A stretch of DNA of 64,000 bases from Mucilaginibacter sabulilitoris (lineage in GTDB: Bacteria; Bacteroidota; Bacteroidia; Sphingobacteriales; Sphingobacteriaceae), in contig NZ_CP139558.1 in the NCBI RefSeq assembly GCF_034262375.1, positions 1,736,001 to 1,800,000 of the forward strand, in the 5' to 3' direction. This document shows positions 1 to 8,015 of the stretch, piece after piece; position 1 is the first letter of the stretch; every line of letters starts with the position of its first letter. The position numbers and the translations under genes are program-made. Under the pieces are notes generated by a model. It had not been told where the DNA came from, made no database searches, and saw only the letters and a list, made by a program, of their open reading frames with translations.

Positions 1-210
1 GGGGGATTTATTATTACCAATGAGGAAACCCTTGATAAACTTTTCCGTAAACAGAGTTTGAATAATGGTGATGTTATTTTTTACGCTAATCGCTCAGGTT
101 TATACTATGGCGAGCTTAGGAACGCCATTTTGCAAGCCTGTTTGAGCACCGGCGATTTATTGGCGCCGCAGCAAATTAAAAAGCTGGAAACTTTGCAAAA
201 TCGTAATTGA
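1..210 (+). CDS. 3' end of an unidentified protein gene (truncated by window edge)
   Basis: Frame 1 is open from the first base to a TGA at 208-210 and gives the last 69 residues of a protein. The end is hydrophilic and contains the stretch NGDVIFYANRSGLYYGELRN. I do not recognise the family from this tail. It lies 47 nt upstream of accA on the same strand, so the two may be co-transcribed. Reading as coding rests only on the uninterrupted frame and protein-like composition. Confidence 0.6.
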   Translation, partial: GGFIITNEETLDKLFRKQSLNNGDVIFYANRSGLYYGELRNAILQACLSTGDLLAPQQIKKLETLQNRN

Positions 211-257
211 TAATATCCCATTTGATTTACTTAATTTAGCAGCCCCAAATAAATAGT

Positions 258-1214
258 ATGAAGATTACTTTTGATTTTGAAAAGCCACTGGCCGAGCTGA
301 TACAGCAGATTGACAAGGTGAAGCAGGTTGAAGACAAGAATAAGCTTGACATGTCTGCAACAATAGCCGAACTCGAAGCAAAGCTGGAAGCCGCTAAAAA
401 AGAAATATACTCCAACCTTACCGGCTGGCAAAAAGTACAGATCTCCCGCCACCCCGAACGCCCATATACCCTGCAATATATTGAACTGATGTGCGATGAT
501 TTTATTGAATTACACGGCGACAGAACAGTTGGTGACGATAAAGCCATTATTGGCGGTTTCGGAACGCTGAACGGTCAAACAGTAATGTTTATCGGTCATC
601 AGAAGGGGCGCAACACCAAAGAACGCCAGTACCGCAATTTTGGTATGGCCAATCCCGAAGGTTACCGCAAGGCTTTAAGGCTCATGAAAATGGCCGAAAA
701 ATTTAATAAACCGGTAGTTACACTGATAGATACCCCGGGGGCATTCCCTGGCCTGGAAGCGGAAGAGCGCGGGCAAGGTGAGGCGATAGCCCGTAACCTG
801 CTCGAAATGTCGGTACTTAAAGTGCCGGTGATCTGCGTAATTATTGGCGAAGGTGCATCAGGTGGTGCTTTGGGTATAGGCATTGGCGATAAGGTACTGA
901 TGCTGGATAATTCTTGGTACTCGGTAATATCACCCGAAAACTGTTCTACCATCCTCTGGAAAACATGGGAAAATAAAGAACGTGCTGCCGAAGTATTAAA
1001 ACTTACCTCATCAGAAATGCTTAAAAACAAGCTGATAGACGGTATCATAAAAGAACCGGTTGGCGGCGCTCATCAGGATCCGGTAGCTATGGCAGCCATC
1101 CTGAAAAAGCAACTACTAAAAGACCTCAAAACCCTTGGCGAACGTGAGATCAACGAACTGGTTGCTGAACGCATAGATAAGTTCTGCAGCATGGGTGTTG
1201 TTATTGAAGAATAA
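258..1214 (+). CDS. accA: Acetyl-CoA carboxylase carboxyltransferase subunit alpha
   Basis: This cytoplasmic enzyme subunit pairs with AccD to transfer the carboxyl group from carboxybiotin to acetyl-CoA, giving malonyl-CoA for fatty-acid synthesis. The 318-residue length is normal for AccA. The N-terminal 55 residues are helical and charged, as in the family. The crotonase-fold core shows [19 protein letters not shown], the [12 protein letters not shown] oxyanion-hole segment near residue 198, and [10 protein letters not shown]. The ATG at 258 gives the expected N terminus. accD is not in the window. A strong terminator follows 19 nt after the stop. Confidence 0.97.
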   Translation: MKITFDFEKPLAELIQQIDKVKQVEDKNKLDMSATIAELEAKLEAAKKEIYSNLTGWQKVQISRHPERPYTLQYIELMCDDFIELHGDRTVGDDKAIIGGFGTLNGQTVMFIGHQKGRNTKERQYRNFGMANPEGYRKALRLMKMAEKFNKPVVTLIDTPGAFPGLEAEERGQGEAIARNLLEMSVLKVPVICVIIGEGASGGALGIGIGDKVLMLDNSWYSVISPENCSTILWKTWENKERAAEVLKLTSSEMLKNKLIDGIIKEPVGGAHQDPVAMAAILKKQLLKDLKTLGEREINELVAERIDKFCSMGVVIEE

Positions 1215-1233
1215 CAGAATTGATATAAAAGAG

Positions 1234-1255
1234 AGCGGCTTTAGCCGCTTTTTTT
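1234..1255 (+). terminator. Rho-independent terminator after accA
   Basis: A 7-bp perfect stem (AGCGGCT/AGCCGCT) with a 2-nt loop is followed by a run of T. It ends the accA transcript. Confidence 0.85.
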
Positions 1256-1257
1256 GT

Positions 1258-1768
1258 TTGGTACACTTTCTACATGTCATTGCTGAGCGTGGCCATCTCC
1301 CTACTTACACAGCGACATTGCCTGGCGTATAACTGCTTTGGCCGCGGGAGGGCCAGTAACTTTGTAGCCACTAAGTAACCAAAGGGCTTTCAGCAGAAAT
1401 GCTTCTTTTTGCACAATGCCTTTACCCTGCAATGCAGCAGGAACCACGGGCCGCAATTATTTTGCCCCACTTCGTTAATGCCCACGCTTCAGCAAAAACT
1501 TGCTATGCCCCTGCACCGCGCAAGTCCGCCATGTTCTGCCTGCTTTCGCCCGAAGCTTATCTGCTGACAAGAGAAAGAATGAATGTGTGAGGGTAGGCTG
1601 TCATGAGCTTGTCGATGCATGGTGGGTGGGTCTCCGCGCACGCCCTTCGACAAGGGAGACAGGCCATATCTAATTAAAAAGAGAGGTGTCATGCTGAGCT
1701 CCGTCGAAGTATGGTGGGCAGTCTCTGCGCTCAATCATTCGACGTGCTCGGGGTAACAGGTAGAATAA
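1258..1768. repeat. Gene-free region made of decayed dispersed repeats
   Basis: No convincing gene lies here. Sub-blocks resemble dispersed intergenic repeats: GTCATTGCTGAGCGTGGCC near 1276; a CAGTAACTTTGTAGCCACTAAGTAACC block near 1350 that looks like a decayed inverted repeat of the AAGTAAC type; and a GTCATGCTGAGCTCCGTCGAAG palindrome at about 1687-1760 whose second arm ends GGGGTAACAGG. The short ORFs on both strands here are low-complexity readings of these repeats. Confidence 0.5.
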
Positions 1769-1806
1769 AAAAAAGCCTGTTTGTATATTATACGAACAGG
1801 CTTTTT
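1769..1806. terminator. Bidirectional terminator
   Basis: An almost loopless hairpin with about 17-bp arms (AAGCCTGTTTGTATA / TATACGAACAGGCTT) is flanked by A-runs on the left and T-runs on the right. It can stop the minus-strand DUF2723 gene, whose stop codon is 18 nt away, and any rightward transcript. Confidence 0.85.
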
Positions 1807-1823
1807 ACTAATAGAATAATATA

Positions 1824-4800
1824 TTACTGTTTTGGTACAGCTCCAAATTTGCCTTCGTATTCTTTTAACTGCGCGCTGAATTTAATATTTAAGCTGGTTT
1901 GCTTAAACTCTTTGGTAAAATCAACCAGGCCTTTCAGTATCGACATAGAATATTGAATATCGCGGCTGTCGGTGCTGGTTTCGCCTTTTTGAAGCAGCGT
2001 GTAATTATAGTTGAGCAGATCAATCACATAATCATTAACCTGGGCCGACAGTTTATTACCCAACGGTATATCACCCAGCCGGTACGAGCTTTCAATCATA
2101 TAGTATTTGCGTACCGCTACTTCGGTTGAGTTAATAATGCCGGGCATTACTTCGTCGTATTTTTTAAGCGCGTTTTTTGCCATATCAGGATGTCCTTCTT
2201 TTATCAGGTTATCCGTTAAGTTGGAGTAAAGCCTGGTAATTAACGGATAAAACATGGTCATGGATTCATGGTCAAGGTAACTCGCGTTTTTCATGTTGCC
2301 CCACTTGAATTTAGTCATCATGTTATGATACATTTCCGGTGTATGACTGTTTTCCAAAGCGTTTGCACTGGTATCTGGTTTAAATGGCAGCAAGCGGTAA
2401 GCAAAGCCCTCGTTATACAGATATTTATCAAGGCCCATCATATTTTCATTGGGTACCGTTACCGAAAAATAAATTGGTCTTTTCCAGTTATTATGGCTCA
2501 GCATATCCATCATGGCCAAAATATCTTTGGTTACGTAGCGGCCATTAAAGGTCCAGTCCATTTCAGGTGTAATCCTGTCTTTTTCGGCAGCACTTACAGT
2601 TCCGGTTTTTATCACCTCGTCGGGGTTAACAGTAAGCTTAAAGTTTTTGGCCGGCAGGTAATTGGCAACATCGCCATTATTATACTCTACCATGGCAGCC
2701 TTATCATCAGAGGTAATAAAATCAAAAATCTCCTTTAGCTCTACTGAGCCGGCAACTTTCTGATCGTTAAAATAAATAACATCGCGCACACCTGGTTTAA
2801 ACTTATCGTTCGGCATGGTGATCGGCAATGGCTCCGACTCATTCATCTTATTTTTCATACCGCGGATGTACCAGTCGGTACCCAGCAGGCTTAAATTCAC
2901 AATGCGTACGTCGGGACGTACATTTTCAACTTCCTGTATATACCAAAGCGGGTAAGTATCGTTATCGCCGTAAGTAAACAATATGGCGTTTGGCGCGCAG
3001 GAGCTGAGGTAATTATAAGCCATATCATGCGGCGTAAGCTTGGTTGAGCGGTCATGATCATCCCACTCCTGGTTGGCCATTAATATTGGTGCGGCCAGCA
3101 AACATACTATGGTGGCTATGATGGCGCTAAGCCTGGGGTTGAGTTTCTTACTTAAAAAGTCGGCAATGCCCAGCACGCCTATACCTATCCATATAGCAAA
3201 AGCGTAAAACGAACCTGCATAAGCATAGTCACGTTCACGTGGCTGCAACGGATCCTGGTTTAGATACAACACAATGGCAAGGCCCGTAAAAAAGAACAGT
3301 ACGCCTACCACACCCGCGTTTTTCTGATCGCGGTAAAAGTGGAAGAACACACCAATAAGACCGATAATAAGTGGCAGGAAAAATAAACGGTTATAGCTTT
3401 TGCTCTCGGTAACTGAGTGGGGCAGCGGTTTGCTAAAGTTCCATCCACTAATCCAGTTGCCGTCTACACCGGTATTGCTGGTTTGCCCGTCAAGGTCGTT
3501 TGTGCGGCCAACAAAGTTCCATAGAAAATAACGGGTGTACATCTGGTTAACCTGCCAGCTGCCAAAAAAGCCCAGGTTGGTGGCAAAGGTAGGGTGTTCG
3601 GTTTCGCCCAGCCTGGTCCATGATCTGTAAAATTCAGGGTGACCGCCCTTGTCACTAAACATACGCGGAAACAAGGTATTGCGGTCATAAACGGTTGTTA
3701 ATTTTTTGCCCGCAATTTCATATTTGGTTTCACCGCGGCGATAAATATTGGCACCTTCGGTTTGCTCGGTTGGCTGCGAATCAAAGAACTGACCATACAG
3801 TAATGGAGTATCGCCATACTGATCGCGGTTAAGATAGCCGTTAAGTGCGAAAGCGTTTTCGGGGTCACTGTTATTCAAATTAGGATTGGCTTTTGCCCGC
3901 ACCACAATCATTACAAACGAACTGTAGCCGAACAGGATAAACAGCAGGCAAATTAAAAATGTATTTAATGCAAAACGGCGTTCGCGTATTTTAACAACAT
4001 ACTCCAACAGGGCTAAAACAGCCAGGCCTACAACAAAACCAATTATGCCTGCGCTAATGCCTAGTGCCAGTATAAAACACACAGCGGCTATTATAATTAG
4101 CGGTTTTGAAGGCTTAATCGTATAATATATGCCAAAAACTATGGTGGCTATTACCAAAACAAAAAACATGACCGCGCCGCTGCCAAAGCCCAGGCCCAGG
4201 GTATTTACAAAAAGCAGATCGGAAAAAGCCGCGCCTTTTACGGTGAATTGTATAACCCCCCAAAGCACAAATGCAACGGCAACAATCCCGGCGAAAAATG
4301 CCCAGAAAGTACCCGATGGGGTTGTGTTTTTAGCCTTGCGGAAATAAATTACCAACGCAATGGCAGGTATTACCAGCAGGTTTAGCAGGTGGATGCCGAT
4401 AGAAAGCCCCATTACATAAGCAATAAATACGATCCATTTATCGGCGTGCTGCTCATCGGCATGGGCATCCCATTTTAATATGGCCCAAAACACCACAGCA
4501 GTACATAAAGATGATTGCGCGTAAACTTCCGACTCAACCGCCGAAAACCAGAACGTATCTGACCAGGCATAGGCCAAAGCGCCAACTAAACCGGCGCCTA
4601 TAATCAGGATAAAGTTTGTTTGGCTTATCTCTTCACCTTTTTTTATTAATAGCTTTTTTGCCAATGCGGTAATGGTCCAGAACAGGAACATGATGGTTGC
4701 GCCGCTGGCCAGGGCCGAGGCCATATTGGCCCAATAAGCCACTTTAGTACTATCGCCAAAGGAAAGCAGGGTAAATACCTTACCAATCATGGTAAACAGC

Positions 4801-4961
4801 GGAGCGCCGGGCTGGTGTGCTACCTGCAAACGGTAAATACAGGCAATAAATTCGCCGCAATCCCAAAAGCTTGAAGATGGCTCTAAGGTTAAAATATACG
4901 TTAGCGTAGCAATAATAAAGGCTATCCAGCCGAATATATTGTTGGTTTTATTGTAACTCAT
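1824..4961 (-). CDS. DUF2723 polytopic membrane protein (probable lipid-linked glycosyltransferase type)
   Basis: A 1045-residue protein with a dozen or more hydrophobic segments in its first ~650 residues and a large soluble C-terminal part. The N terminus shows the DUF2723 landmarks: a first helix, then SSSFWDCGEFIACIYRLQ and VAHQPGAPLF. The acidic DCGE motif after the first helix recalls the catalytic acid of GT-C fold enzymes such as protein O-mannosyltransferases. Human TMEM260, an O-mannosyltransferase, carries the same domain. The role in Bacteroidota is not settled; transfer of sugar from a polyprenyl-phosphate donor is an inference. The C-terminal part has helical-repeat character. 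It is transcribed alone. Confidence 0.85.
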   Translation of the reverse strand: MSYNKTNNIFGWIAFIIATLTYILTLEPSSSFWDCGEFIACIYRLQVAHQPGAPLFTMIGKVFTLLSFGDSTKVAYWANMASALASGATIMFLFWTITALAKKLLIKKGEEISQTNFILIIGAGLVGALAYAWSDTFWFSAVESEVYAQSSLCTAVVFWAILKWDAHADEQHADKWIVFIAYVMGLSIGIHLLNLLVIPAIALVIYFRKAKNTTPSGTFWAFFAGIVAVAFVLWGVIQFTVKGAAFSDLLFVNTLGLGFGSGAVMFFVLVIATIVFGIYYTIKPSKPLIIIAAVCFILALGISAGIIGFVVGLAVLALLEYVVKIRERRFALNTFLICLLFILFGYSSFVMIVVRAKANPNLNNSDPENAFALNGYLNRDQYGDTPLLYGQFFDSQPTEQTEGANIYRRGETKYEIAGKKLTTVYDRNTLFPRMFSDKGGHPEFYRSWTRLGETEHPTFATNLGFFGSWQVNQMYTRYFLWNFVGRTNDLDGQTSNTGVDGNWISGWNFSKPLPHSVTESKSYNRLFFLPLIIGLIGVFFHFYRDQKNAGVVGVLFFFTGLAIVLYLNQDPLQPRERDYAYAGSFYAFAIWIGIGVLGIADFLSKKLNPRLSAIIATIVCLLAAPILMANQEWDDHDRSTKLTPHDMAYNYLSSCAPNAILFTYGDNDTYPLWYIQEVENVRPDVRIVNLSLLGTDWYIRGMKNKMNESEPLPITMPNDKFKPGVRDVIYFNDQKVAGSVELKEIFDFITSDDKAAMVEYNNGDVANYLPAKNFKLTVNPDEVIKTGTVSAAEKDRITPEMDWTFNGRYVTKDILAMMDMLSHNNWKRPIYFSVTVPNENMMGLDKYLYNEGFAYRLLPFKPDTSANALENSHTPEMYHNMMTKFKWGNMKNASYLDHESMTMFYPLITRLYSNLTDNLIKEGHPDMAKNALKKYDEVMPGIINSTEVAVRKYYMIESSYRLGDIPLGNKLSAQVNDYVIDLLNYNYTLLQKGETSTDSRDIQYSMSILKGLVDFTKEFKQTSLNIKFSAQLKEYEGKFGAVPKQ

Positions 4962-5109
4962 GTCTGAACTTTACGATAGAAAAAAAGGTTTTATGCAGCC
5001 CGAAAATAATAAAACTATTACGATGTGGAAATGAAAACCTTTGTATTAACACTTTTTAACCCATATTTGCGCCTAAAACGCAGATAAAAATACTTTTTTC
5101 AAATTCTAT

Positions 5110-5139
5110 TTTGAGAGTAAAAAAAACGTCTTATATTTG
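5110..5139 (+). promoter_or_regulatory. Bacteroidota-type promoter for tRNA-Gln
   Basis: TTTG at 5110-5113 is followed after 18 nt by TATATTTG at 5132-5139, a perfect match to the -33/-7 (TTTG / TAnnTTTG) consensus of the Bacteroidota primary sigma factor. Transcription should begin about 35 nt upstream of the tRNA. Confidence 0.8.
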
Positions 5140-5178
5140 CATTCCTTTTCGGGGAGTGCAAAACAAACCAAAGGAGAT

Positions 5179-5249
5179 TGCCTGATAGTATAATGGTAGT
5201 ACGACGGTTTTTGGTACCGTTTGTCTAGGTTCGAATCCTGGTCGGGCAA
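5179..5249 (+). tRNA. tRNA-Gln (anticodon TTG)
   Basis: The acceptor arms TGCCTGA / TCGGGCA pair over 7 bp. The anticodon stem ACGGT/ACCGT encloses the 7-nt loop TTTTGGT with anticodon TTG, and the T loop reads GGTTCGAATCC. No CCA is encoded. This reads CAA, and CAG by wobble. Confidence 0.95.
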
Positions 5250-5261
5250 CAAGAAAGATTT

Positions 5262-5388
5262 CGGATTTCTGATTTTCAATTTCGGATTTAGGTCTGAGGG
5301 AAAATTGAAATCCGAATTGCTTTTTATAGGGGTTATTATTTAAAAGATAGCTACCGGGTTAGATCCGAAATTAAACATCCGAAATAAA
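5262..5388. repeat. Long imperfect palindrome built of an ATTTCGGATTT word
   Basis: Several copies of a TTTCGGATTT/AATCCGAAAT-type word lie in opposite orientations. Left copies are near 5268-5290; right copies are near 5305-5316 and 5363-5384. It occupies the tRNA-prs gap and belongs to the class of word-repeat palindromes seen elsewhere in the window. Confidence 0.5.
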
Positions 5389-5390
5389 AA

Positions 5391-6335
5391 ATGCCATTAC
5401 AATTTAATCCCGTTAAGTTATTTGCAGGATCAGGCTCAAAGGAGCTGGCAAAAAAAATTGCTGATGCTTATGGCCGCGAATTAGGTGATGTAGTGCTTTC
5501 GCGTTTTAGCGATGGCGAATTTCAGCCACACTTTAATGAATCTGTAAGAGGGTGCGATGTGTTCCTGGTTCAAAGTACCCACCAGCCTACTGATAACCTT
5601 ATGGAGTTATTGATGATGATTGATGCCGCCCGTCGTGCATCGGCACATTATGTAAATGCAGTTATCCCTTATTTTGGATTGGCCCGTCAGGACAGGAAAG
5701 ATAAACCTCGTGTAGCCATTAGCGCGAAGCTGGTAGCTAATTTATTGGTTGCGGCAGGCATCAATCGTATCATGACCATGGATTTGCACGCTGCGCAGAT
5801 ACAGGGATTTTTTGATATCCCGGTTGATCACCTTGATGCTTCAATCATTTTTGTACCTTATATCAAAAGCCTGGGGTTAGAAAATTTAACTATTGCTTCG
5901 CCGGATATGGGCGGGTCATACAGGGCACGCAGCTTTGCGAAGTTTTTTAACGCGGAAGTGGTAATTTGCGATAAGCGCCGTAAACGCGCCAATGAAATTG
6001 AATCGATGACATTGATTGGCGATGTTACCGATCAGGATATTGTGCTGATTGATGATATATGCGATACGGCCGGTACACTGGCCAAAGCCGCAGGTTTAAT
6101 TATGGAACGTGGTGCACGCAGCGTTCGCGCGGTTTGTACGCATCCGGTATTATCGGGCAAGGCATATGAAACCATTGAAAATTCAGCCTTAGTCGAATTG
6201 ATAGTTACTGATACTATTCCGTTAAAACAGCAAAGCTCTAAAATAAGGGTACTGTCAACAGCCGAGTTGTTTGCTAGGGCTATCAGTAATGTAAATGAAC
6301 ATGGCTCAATAAGCCAGCTGTTCAAGGTAGATTAA
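5391..6335 (+). CDS. prs: Ribose-phosphate pyrophosphokinase (PRPP synthetase)
   Basis: This cytoplasmic enzyme transfers pyrophosphate from ATP to ribose 5-phosphate to make PRPP for purine, pyrimidine, histidine and tryptophan synthesis. Its 314 residues match class I enzymes. Visible signatures are RQDRKDKPR (ATP/flexible loop), the metal-binding DLHAAQIQGFF, and the PRPP-binding loop VLIDDICDTAGT near residue 220. The ATG at 5391 gives the normal N terminus (FAGSGSKELAKKIA). It is followed by the ribosomal protein gene rplY, probably in the same transcript. Confidence 0.97.
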   Translation: MPLQFNPVKLFAGSGSKELAKKIADAYGRELGDVVLSRFSDGEFQPHFNESVRGCDVFLVQSTHQPTDNLMELLMMIDAARRASAHYVNAVIPYFGLARQDRKDKPRVAISAKLVANLLVAAGINRIMTMDLHAAQIQGFFDIPVDHLDASIIFVPYIKSLGLENLTIASPDMGGSYRARSFAKFFNAEVVICDKRRKRANEIESMTLIGDVTDQDIVLIDDICDTAGTLAKAAGLIMERGARSVRAVCTHPVLSGKAYETIENSALVELIVTDTIPLKQQSSKIRVLSTAELFARAISNVNEHGSISQLFKVD

Positions 6336-6343
6336 GTATAGCG

Positions 6344-6460
6344 TATAATTCATAGCTGATGGTTCATAGTAAAGCCGTTGCCATGAAGAATTGAAGAGAA
6401 AAAGAACTTATGAGGATTAGGCCATGAACAATGATCTATGAACCATGAACTAACAATAAA
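6344..6460. repeat. Imperfect palindrome of GTTCATAG/CTATGAAC words
   Basis: The prs-rplY gap holds TTCATAGCTGATGGTTCATAG on the left and ATGAACAATGATCTATGAACC on the right, forming a long irregular hairpin. The spurious upstream extension of the rplY frame (from 6438) is translated from this repeat. Confidence 0.5.
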
Positions 6461-6476
6461 TAATAAATACAAACAA

Positions 6477-7061
6477 ATGAAATCAATTGCTATTAGCGGT
6501 TCTCCAAGAGAGAACGTAGGGAAAAGAGACGCTAAAGAACTGCGTTACCAGGGTCTGGTGCCTGCAGTACTTTACGGTGGGCCAACCCAAACCCACTTTG
6601 CAGTGTCCGCAGCTGATTTGAGAGCCGTAGTTTACACTCCGGTTGTTCATTTCATCGATCTTGAAGTTGCTGGTGTTAAATCACAGGCTATTATTAAAGA
6701 TATTCAGTTTCATCCTTTAACTGAACAAATTATCCATGTTGACTTTTTATTGCTTGACGAGAAAAAGCCAATCACTATCGAGATCCCTGTTAAATTAACC
6801 GGAACTTCTCCAGGTGTTAAAGTGGGTGGTAAATTAGTTCAAAAACTAAGGAAACTGCGCATCAAAGCATTACCTAAAGATCATTTAGATGCTATTGAAG
6901 TAAGCATTGAAGCTTTGGAAGTTGGTAAATCAGTAAAAGTAGGCGAAATTAAATTACCTAACCTTACTATCACCAATGCCCAGGAAGATACCATTGTATC
7001 GGTAACTACTTCACGTGCATTACGTCAGGCTGAGCAGGAAGCTGCTTCAGGTAAAAAATAA
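6477..7061 (+). CDS. rplY: 50S ribosomal protein L25/general stress protein Ctc
   Basis: This protein binds 5S rRNA in the central protuberance of the large subunit. With the ATG at 6477 it is 194 residues: an N-terminal L25 beta-barrel (MKSIAISGSPRENVGKRDAK, then VPAVLYGG) and a C-terminal TL5/Ctc-type beta domain. An in-frame ATG at 6438 would add 13 residues encoded by the palindromic repeat upstream, so I prefer 6477. A terminator follows. Confidence 0.95.
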   Translation: MKSIAISGSPRENVGKRDAKELRYQGLVPAVLYGGPTQTHFAVSAADLRAVVYTPVVHFIDLEVAGVKSQAIIKDIQFHPLTEQIIHVDFLLLDEKKPITIEIPVKLTGTSPGVKVGGKLVQKLRKLRIKALPKDHLDAIEVSIEALEVGKSVKVGEIKLPNLTITNAQEDTIVSVTTSRALRQAEQEAASGKK

Positions 7062-7104
7062 GCACCTAACCCCTGAATGGGGAACGAGAGCTGATTTTAA
7101 AGAA

Positions 7105-7134
7105 AAGCGATGGGTGTAAGCCTATCGCTTTTTT
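7105..7134 (+). terminator. Rho-independent terminator after rplY
   Basis: A 10-bp stem, AAGCGATGGG/CCTATCGCTT with one G-T pair and a 6-nt loop, runs into a T tract. Confidence 0.85.
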
Positions 7135-7202
7135 GTTTAAATAATAATACTTTTGCCTGCCCCAAAATTAACTTTGAAGTTAACCGGGAAATTAAAACAG
7201 GA

Positions 7203-7297
7203 AGTCATCCCGAATTTATTTCGGGATCTCTCGCGCAAAGTAAAACTCGTAATGTTACCTTGCAGGTGGGATGCTGAAACAAGTTCAGCATGACGCT
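7203..7297. repeat. Composite of GTCATCCCGAA and ATGCTGAACTTG-type dispersed repeats
   Basis: GTCATCCCGAATTTATTTCGGGAT is a self-complementary unit. The stretch ends with GATGCTGAAACAAGTTCAGCATGACG, another small hairpin. Both are widespread intergenic sequence types in Bacteroidota. The upstream extension of the pth frame (from 7271) reads through this repeat. Confidence 0.5.
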
Positions 7298-7345
7298 AAC
7301 ACAATCAAACAAATAAAAAATTCCCCCTTTAGGGGGGTAGGGGGC

Positions 7346-7906
7346 ATGAAATATCTAATAGTTGGTTTAGGAAATATAGGTCCGGAATACGTAGATACCA
7401 GGCATAATATTGGTTTTATGATATTGGATGAGCTGGCCAGACAGGAAGGGGCAAAGTTTTATAATATGCGGTTGGCCTATTATACCGAAGTTTCCTTTAA
7501 GGGGCGCAGCCTGCATCTCATTAAGCCCACTACCTATATGAACTTGAGCGGCAAAGCGCTAAACCACTGGATGAAAGATCTCAAGATACCGGTTGAGAAT
7601 GTGCTGGTGCTTGTTGATGATATTGCCCTGCCGCTGGGTACGTTACGGTTAAAGCCCAAAGGCAGCGCTGCCGGCCATAACGGATTGAAACATATTGAAG
7701 CTACCTTAGGTAATAATAACTATGCCCGCCTGCGTTTTGGCGTAGGTGATAATTACCCTAAAGGCCGCCAGGTTGACTATGTGCTGAGCGGCTTTGACGA
7801 CGACGAAAAACCCGAACTCCCGGGCCTGATTGATCGCTCCATTGAGATGATCAAAAGCTTTGTTACCATTGGTACTGAGCTCACTATGACCCGGTATAAC
7901 AAGTGA
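7346..7906 (+). CDS. pth: Peptidyl-tRNA hydrolase
   Basis: This enzyme releases peptides from peptidyl-tRNA that has dropped off ribosomes, recycling the tRNA. The 186 residues from the ATG at 7346 match the bacterial Pth family. Visible are LIVGLGNIGPEYVDTRHNIGF with the catalytic His (RHN), KPTTYMNLSGKA, DDIALPLG and GSAAGHNGLKHIE. A longer frame from 7271 would be translated from a dispersed repeat and is rejected. The start lies directly behind a G-rich AGGGGGGTAGGGGGC element that may act as ribosome-binding site. Confidence 0.96.
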   Translation: MKYLIVGLGNIGPEYVDTRHNIGFMILDELARQEGAKFYNMRLAYYTEVSFKGRSLHLIKPTTYMNLSGKALNHWMKDLKIPVENVLVLVDDIALPLGTLRLKPKGSAAGHNGLKHIEATLGNNNYARLRFGVGDNYPKGRQVDYVLSGFDDDEKPELPGLIDRSIEMIKSFVTIGTELTMTRYNK

Positions 7907-8015
7907 AAATATGCGGGAATCACCCAAAACTAATAATTTAGTTAAAAAGTGTTAAATAGTTTCTCATTGATGCAACAGTTGGGTAACTTAAAGCGTCTTA
8001 TCCACCAAATACCTT

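Noticed and set aside
1489..1734. 81-codon frame in the accA-DUF2723 gap
   Set aside because: Translation of stacked dispersed repeats.
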